A stretch of 64,000 nt of DNA from Eumeta japonica (taxonomy: Eukaryota; Arthropoda; Insecta; Lepidoptera; Psychidae): assembly GCA_005406025.1 (NCBI GenBank), contig BGZK01001227.1:1-64000 (forward strand), written 5' to 3'. The notes below the pieces were generated by a model that was given only the letters and a program-made list of their open reading frames with translations, was not told where the DNA came from and did not search any database. Made by a program: the position numbers and the translations under genes. The stretch's first letter is position 1, and each line of letters opens with the position of its first letter. Shown here piece by piece: positions 59,201 through 64,000 of this stretch.

Positions 59201-62200
59201 ATTTTAAGAAAAATTTCAAATTTTTGAGTGGTACAAATTGCAATCTGTCATTCATTTTGTCCGTTAACAGGTCATTTTTATAGCATTTTCGAGAGACAAA
59301 AAAAGCTTGCGAGCGAGGTAAGGTGGTTACCACTATCAATAGACGCCCACAACTCCACAGGAGTCACCAATTTTTTTTTTGTGTACTGGCCATATTAAAT
59401 ATCTACATACATAATCACAAAAACTATTAACCTCGTTAATGGACATTCATTGTAACATCTAAGCCTGGGCTGATCTATGTGACAATCCATACAATTTCAG
59501 ACTATATCATTTTGGAATTATTAGAATTTTTTAACACTAACTAAAAGTGCGTCTACATAATATTCCAACTGAATATTTTCTCATGCTAATTTGTATTTCT
59601 CAGTTTTTTCAGTGTCTTAAAATATTTCTTATAATGTTTCAATAATTATGAGCAACTTACACATTTAAATTTTCATAAAACACAAAATATAAAAGGTCTA
59701 TAAAAAACTATGTGGGAGTTTTTATTTTAACAACTCGTTAAATAATGTCACTTTATTAGTGTACTTTTTATTCAAATTTTTTCCCTTACAGAATCCTCGA
59801 CTTTTATCAATTTCTTTTTAACAAAACCAATTAGTAAAAGTGTCATTGTCATGTGACAAAAAAAATGTCATTAGTAAAAGTGATAATGATAAAGATAAGA
59901 AGTACGGCAAAGACATTACCTATATGACCATAAACCATGTCAACATTCTACAAACTAAATCAATTGTCTACACTTTTCATCTTTCCATCGTTTATAACAC
60001 TAATAACAATGATAATATATAGATTCTGCTTGTAACAATATTTTATTAAGTAAAGAAAACATTCCCTATGACACTTCTGCAACTCTATTTCAAGCATTGA
60101 CAAAAGTGGAATTGCTGCCACATACTACAAATAAACATATGTCTAATCTTTAGTTTTAGTTTAGTTAGTAAACGCCTTGAAAATATTTTGAAGTATGTTG
60201 GACTTTCTTCTTACTCTCCTTTGATCAATATTTTACTTTCCTTTCTTTATTTGTTCCTCATAGGAAGATCGAAAAAGAAAAATAAAGAAAAAGTCCAAAA
60301 ATACTTCATAATACACTGAAGGATTTTTGATATTATTTATACAAAACGTATATTGCTCTTTAAAGAATACCGTGAACGCCCTCTGAGCCTCCTGCTGTGT
60401 TAGGCCACAAGCCTTTGGCATCGGTGAGATGAGGTGGGCTTGTATTTTCCCTCCCTTTTCTCGTGAACACAACAGAGCGCCATCTTCTATCGTGGCGTGA
60501 ATTTTTTCACGTTTACTATCTGGCCTGCGAATTATTAACAGAATTCAAAAACAATCGAATCATATCAACCCAACATGAACAGCGTCTAGGTAGATTTAGT
60601 TATGAAAAATAATTATGATTGCGTTGAAATCGACAGTGTTGGGCGCTGTTAAATAGAAGAGAGAAAAGAAGAGAGATGATAGAAATTATGAACAGTTAAT
60701 AAATTACAATATGTTATTCTTCTTTTGAATAAAAAAAAAACAAATATTTACTTATCTTTTAATTCCCAATTAACTTTCCTTTTCATACAAAGAACAATAC
60801 TACTCAGAAATTCTTTTAAAATAACAAATTAATTATTTAAAATATTTTAAGCAATCTCTACACGAGTAATATATTACAGTGGAATCTCAATAACTCGAAT
60901 GTCAAGGGAAATGCAAAAAAAATCGAGTTATGAGTTTTTGACTTAACAAGAACTTTGAGATACATATGACTGTGTCAACAAGTAACAAACATAACGTTCA
61001 CAGCTGTGTTACTTAGAAAACTTCATGAATGTATTCATTCATTGCACGTGTACAAGACAAAAACAATAGATTAGAAGCCCCGAACCCGAACATTAATTTT
61101 GGAATTTATTGCTATTATTTCAGGGAATTCCAAGTTGGACGTCATTATATTTTACCAACTACGACTTACGGAGTCTTCTTTTTGAAATTCGAGTTATAGA
61201 GTATAAATATGTATTATCAATACTTCGTAGGGAAATAACATTTTGTTCGAGTTACAAAATCTAAATAATTCGAGATACCGCATATTTAGGGGTTCATCAG
61301 AAGGGAATGGCAATTTTTTTCGATTTACTGAGGATTTCAACTTAACGAGATTCGAGTTATTGAGATTCCACTGTATATGAGTATTATGACATTAACTTAA
61401 ATCTAAAATGATGACAAGAATATTTGTCCAAACAAAAAATTTAAAAAAAATTACATCTCTGTGAAAAGTAATAATTTCCTTCTACTAAGCCCTTCAAAGC
61501 AATACAATTAAAAAGAAACACCTAAGTGAATACAATTTTAAGAACAAAAAACTTGAATAGAAGGTACAACCCTATGTGCAAAACAAGAGTTATGATATAA
61601 TTATAATTTGTAATTAATACAAATCATACACATGAAATTGCATACAAAAATTAGATTATATCAAACACATACCAAACTAGCTGCAATGATTCATCTTTTA
61701 ATGGTTCATGCTTTGTACTATCCGGCATATCTATGCTTTGTACACTGCAAAAAAAAAAAGAATTGATATATGGTTACATAATTTTTGTAACAAAAATGGA
61801 TAACTATTAGATGAAAAATAATATTATTTTAGTAAAAGTTCAATAAGCCAATTAAAATTACCACAATGACTGCTCATTGCTCATTCCAGGACTTACCCAT
61901 TTGTCTGCTTCTTCGCTGTATCTCCTTTAGGTGTATGAGCAGGCCTAAAATAAGATATAATCATTAACATTATTTCCATCCAAATCATAATTAAACAATA
62001 TTTTTAAGAACATAAATGCAGTTTTACAAAGAAATACCTTAATTATTTCAAATACTGAATAATATCTGTTTTACTATACAAAAATAATTAAATAATGACT
62101 ATTTAAATTATTAATTACAGAAAACACTAGGACCACCGGTTTTTTGTTACAGTGGTAACCTGTGACGTCATTGTGTATTAGCCTCATGCATCAATCGAAT

Positions 62201-63638
62201 ACATGTTAATCTCCATTTTGTAAACAAAGCGTCCTACAATCGCTTTGGTCTTTAATAATTACTCACATGGGGTCATGAGTGACTGCAAGCCGCCCGCGCA
62301 ACCTCTCCACTTCTTCTCGCAACTCCCTGGACAATATATAACTTAATAACGTTGAAATGACTTGTGCGATAAACAAAATATGCCTTCCTGAATTAAAGTT
62401 CCATAGTGAGTTCGGTAAATTGATCATCTAGTTACAAGTAAATACAGTGGACCTCCGGTAACCCGACAAACGTTTTGCAGGGCAGTGTCGGACTATCGAA
62501 TTTGTCGGATTATAGAGTACTGCCTAAGATCCCCTGTAGTCTGAATATTTTTGAAAAAGAATACCTTGTAATCCGACAAACTACAGATCAAAATAATAAG
62601 ATTCTATCTGAACTACAAATCATACTACATATGTACGTCAGTTTTAGTAGTAAAATTCAAACTGGGCAATAAAAACTAAAACAAAGCGCGTCGAACACAA
62701 TACATTATAGTGGTGGCGCGTCTAAGTTGAAACCTGTTTAAATCATGCATTAGTGAAGATTTGTCAAAATAATGTTTGTGTTTCTACATTCAACAGTGAT
62801 AGGCATGTCAGATTACAAGGAGCACCAGATTAGACAGGGGCCGGATTACTGGGGGTGCACTGTATACAAACAGACAGAAAAACAGTAAATTACGCATTAC
62901 GCTTAAATTACTATCGTGTGTTCTATCAATACGCTAAATGTCATCAAAATCATTTCAGTGACTTAGCCATGAAAATGTAACAAAGATAGACAGAATTTCT
63001 TTCATATTCCTGAATAAGTGCATTCATTACAATGCTAAAATAGTAAAGCAGCATGTTTTAAATAGTTTCGGTGAACATTCTCAGACATGTAACTTGACAC
63101 AATATTTTGTTCCACAATAAAGAAAATTGATATACAAGAAGAATGCTAAATTTATTATTGGGCACACAGGACCAGCCAATTTTATTAGTGTTGGATTAGT
63201 TATTTTAAAACAATCTATTCAGTTATTTTTGTGTTATACATATTTCACTCTCCAAAAGTACATTTTATAGTGTTTTCAGAATGAGCTTATGCCCATTCTG
63301 AAAACAATATAACGTAAAATAAAATATTAATTAAATATATTTCAGAAATTTCAAAATTTTGGCAATCTACTAAAACAATCAGATTGAGCACTGCAATAAA
63401 CCAATTTTAATTTTAATTGGGTTTTTTTGCTTTCATAATTGGCAATTCTTTTGCAAATAAGTTATAAAAAATCCTTATGATGCAAGCCTAAGAGCTAAGT
63501 TTGTATAAACTATACAGTAACGAAACCATGATCTTACTTGTTTGTTTTCTGAAGCGGAGGAGAAACCATGGGTCTTCGTCCTGAACGTCCGAATAGTTTC
63601 TTACTCAAAGAGCATTTCTTGCGATTAGCCTCTTCTAG
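52396..63638 (-). CDS. PH and CNH (citron homology) domain protein, probable citron Rho-interacting kinase C-terminal half; 5' end outside window
   Basis: Eight exons join in phase: 63538-63638, 62267-62326, 61897-61944, 61673-61744, 60371-60524, 58736-58916, 58167-58435 and 52396-53490. They total 1980 nt, giving the last 659 residues. In order: a basic segment (KKLFGRSGRRP), a short coiled coil (ELREEVERLRGRL, about 35-47), a linker, a PH-like domain (about 90-180), and a CNH domain (about 200-515) with AVAIGCADGLHSLRG at its start and ICYNECGIFVDKNGKRTRTE near 402-421. A Ser-rich tail carries a charged helix (about 573-603). PH followed by CNH occurs in citron and MRCK kinases, which bind Rho-family GTPases in cytokinesis and actomyosin control. 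No CRIB motif follows CNH, arguing against MRCK. No C1 zinc finger precedes the PH, which is odd for either. Any kinase domain would lie upstream. Confidence 0.8.
53938..54560 (+). repeat. Dispersed repeat starting CTAGCTTTCGCCGGCGGCTC
   Basis: The GCTTTCGCCGGCGGCTCCGC and CCGCGTGGACATATAGTGAG end recurs, decayed, at 5030, 17405 and perhaps 14020 and 38505. It looks like a lepidopteran repeat terminus from memory. The 3' limit is uncertain. Confidence 0.5.
56207..56233. repeat. (AT)n microsatellite
   Basis: Thirteen AT units. Confidence 0.95.
56530..57065 (-). repeat. Degenerate GGAACCGGAATCGG-type repeat, inverted relative to the 5.0-5.8 kb copies
   Basis: Contains GCAATAGAGACCGGGAGC, AAGCGGAATCGGAACCATGA and GGAACGGGGTCGGGATCAGA words: purine-strand equivalents of the GATTCCGGT words at 5150-5210 and 5690-5740. 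Open frames on both strands come from the short period. Confidence 0.5.
58167..58435 (-). CDS. PH/CNH gene, exon encoding the start of CNH
   Basis: The acceptor TTATGTTGTCAG|GGTGTG and donor TTACAT|GTAAGT give 269 nt, entering in phase 1 and leaving in phase 0. With the previous exon it reads QQAVAIGCADGLHSLRG, a typical CNH first blade (a 'vlIG..dGL' pattern). It continues with AVAGGRVLFVRDGMLLHAAY. The middle is very GC-rich and Gly/Ala-rich. Confidence 0.92.
58736..58916 (-). CDS. PH/CNH gene, exon encoding the C-terminal part of PH and the linker to CNH
   Basis: The acceptor AACATGCAG|ATAAGA and donor GCTATAG|GTATTT give 60 codons plus one base. It encodes IRMEQESNPAEATAVCSSTE, then QRECLLSRLNATLSY and LALKTPPACAQSLAQQAVAI. 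The segment looks like the last strands and C-terminal helix of a PH domain, but the usual invariant tryptophan of that helix is not present. Confidence 0.85.
59287..59365 (-). repeat. Decayed retroposon tail (same type as 10541)
   Basis: The minus strand reads GGAGTTGTGGGCGTCTATTG then GGTAACCACCTTACCTCGCT, the layout of the tails at 10548 and 10938, at lower identity. Confidence 0.45.
60371..60524 (-). CDS. PH/CNH gene, exon encoding the N-terminal part of PH
   Basis: The acceptor TCGCAG|GCCAGA and donor TTCACG|GTATTC give 154 nt, entering in phase 2 and leaving in phase 0. It encodes PDSKREKIHATIEDGALLCS and REKGGKIQAHLISPMPKACG, then LTQQEAQRAFT: basic strands and a linker consistent with a PH fold. 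The donor is a weaker match (GTATTC) than its neighbours, so the exact 3' edge is slightly less certain. Confidence 0.82.
60877..61373. mobile_element. Pogo-like MITE with 24-bp perfect TIRs
   Basis: CAGTGGAATCTCAATAACTC plus GAAT (60877-60900) is inverted exactly at 61350-61373, with TA on both outer sides as target duplication. 497 bp, no transposase. Such CAGTGG.. ends are typical of pogo/Tigger-type elements. Lies in an intron of the PH/CNH gene. Confidence 0.88.
61673..61744 (-). CDS. PH/CNH gene, small exon before PH
   Basis: A long T-tract acceptor (TTTTTTGCAG|TGTACA) and donor GTTTG|GTATGT give 72 nt. It encodes VQSIDMPDSTKHEPLKDESL then QLV, with a Trp codon split across the next junction. 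Only the phase-matched frame is open. Linker sequence entering the PH domain. Confidence 0.8.
61897..61944 (-). CDS. PH/CNH gene, 48-nt micro-exon
   Basis: The acceptor CTTATTTTAG|GCCTGC and donor AAATGG|GTAAGT bound a 48-nt exon encoding PAHTPKGDTAKKQTN in the phase shared by both neighbours. It is low-complexity, polar linker sequence. Because its length is a multiple of three it could be skipped without a frameshift. Confidence 0.75.
62267..62326 (-). CDS. PH/CNH gene, 60-nt exon with coiled-coil segment
   Basis: The acceptor TATTGTCCAG|GGAGTT and donor CCCCAT|GTGAGT bound 60 nt encoding ELREEVERLRGRLAVTHDP, a strongly helical heptad-like segment that would be the end of a longer coiled coil. 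Phases match both neighbours. Length is a multiple of three. Confidence 0.82.
62445..62862. mobile_element. Second pogo-like MITE, imperfect TIRs
   Basis: The left CAGTGGACCTCCGGTAACCC and the right end, inverted CAGTGCACCCCCAGTAATCC, agree at about 18 of 23 positions; TA flanks both sides. 418 bp. It belongs to the same superfamily as the element at 60877 but is a different family, with GTCGGATTA words inside. Confidence 0.82.
63271..63306. repeat. Intronic hairpin, 13-bp perfect stem
   Basis: TGTTTTCAGAATG is inverted exactly at 63294-63306; the stem extends further with one G-T pair. Loop about 4-10 nt. In an intron of the PH/CNH gene. Confidence 0.9.
63538..63638 (-). CDS. PH/CNH gene, most 5' exon visible
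   Basis: The donor AACAA|GTAAGA is strong. The acceptor TTCAATAG|CTAGAA is weak, with little pyrimidine tract, so the 5' edge is provisional. Encodes LEEANRKKCSLSKKLFGRSG then RRPMVSPPLQKTN, a basic region before the coiled coil. The upstream gene continues past base 64000. Confidence 0.72.
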
Positions 63639-64000
63639 CTATTGAATTATTATGCATCAAATTAATATGTCTCAATACAACCATCATGATATGTGTCAAA
63701 AAAAGTGCAGTCATTATTTACATTTATAATAAAATTGAACATAAAATTCTTTTATTTAATCAAATGATGGATAATATGTGCTTGGCTCATGTGTTTGGAC
63801 AACATAAAATATCGAACATTTAAAAGATTTTCTTGTTTAATAGTAAAAGTAAAAATTACCAGTATGCCTTAATTAAGCTCTTTAAAATTAATCAAGACTA
63901 CTATAAAAAATAATACTAAAAATTTTACTAATTATGACTCGCCTTTCAATCACAGTTGTATCATAAAAATCATTGGTCATTTAAATATATGAAAATCTCA
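63639..64000 (-). other. Intron of the PH/CNH gene running off the window
   Basis: AT-rich; no coding seen. Upstream exons, including any kinase domain, must lie beyond base 64000. Confidence 0.65.

Noticed and set aside
1..64000. CRISPR array, phage, operon or toxin-antitoxin system
   Set aside because: The window is a eukaryotic nuclear region. The tandem repeats found have no spacer structure and no associated genes of those kinds.

Overview
This is AT-rich eukaryotic nuclear DNA, almost certainly from an insect and most likely a moth or butterfly. It shows intron-split genes with GT/AG junctions, very large introns, and a dense load of mariner, pogo-like, MITE, SINE and non-LTR remnants. 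Several repeat ends resemble ones I associate with lepidopteran genomes; that attribution is from memory and was not searched. There is nothing prokaryotic or viral: no operons, CRISPR array or phage genes. Most open frames are chance or repeat-derived; the real genes were found by following splice sites and reading phase.

Two genes can be supported, both on the minus strand. Gene A (3947-40830, complete coding region) has five exons that join in phase into a 307-residue CRAL-TRIO (Sec14-like / alpha-tocopherol-transfer-like) lipid-binding protein. Its first exon lies in a CpG-rich island with a TATA box near 41040 and is separated from exon 2 by a 27 kb intron. Gene B (52396-63638, 5' end beyond the window) contributes eight exons encoding the last 659 residues of a protein with a short coiled coil, a PH-like domain, a CNH (citron homology) domain and a charged C-terminal tail. 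The best guess is a citron-kinase (sticky)-type protein. The two genes have no evident functional link.

Layout. 1-3946: region downstream of gene A, with a simple-repeat patch, a non-LTR fragment and a TIR-bearing MITE. 3947-40830: gene A, its introns packed with repeats; intron 1 holds a degraded mariner lying against a second mariner fragment, a tRNA-derived SINE, two non-LTR 3' ends, and one of a pair of inverted long repeats that is itself split by a MITE. 41050-52395: intergenic, with a pair of back-to-back perfect hairpins near 46.3 kb, short tandem repeats, and a roughly 0.9 kb T-poor ACGG/ACGC array at 50.7-51.6 kb that leaves long false ORFs open in several frames. 52396-64000: gene B, with two pogo-like MITEs in its introns.

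I found no convincing new multi-gene system. The most unusual items are the T-poor array bracketed by inverted ends, the twin hairpins, the nested transposon structures, and the missing C1 finger and missing PH tryptophan in the citron-like protein.
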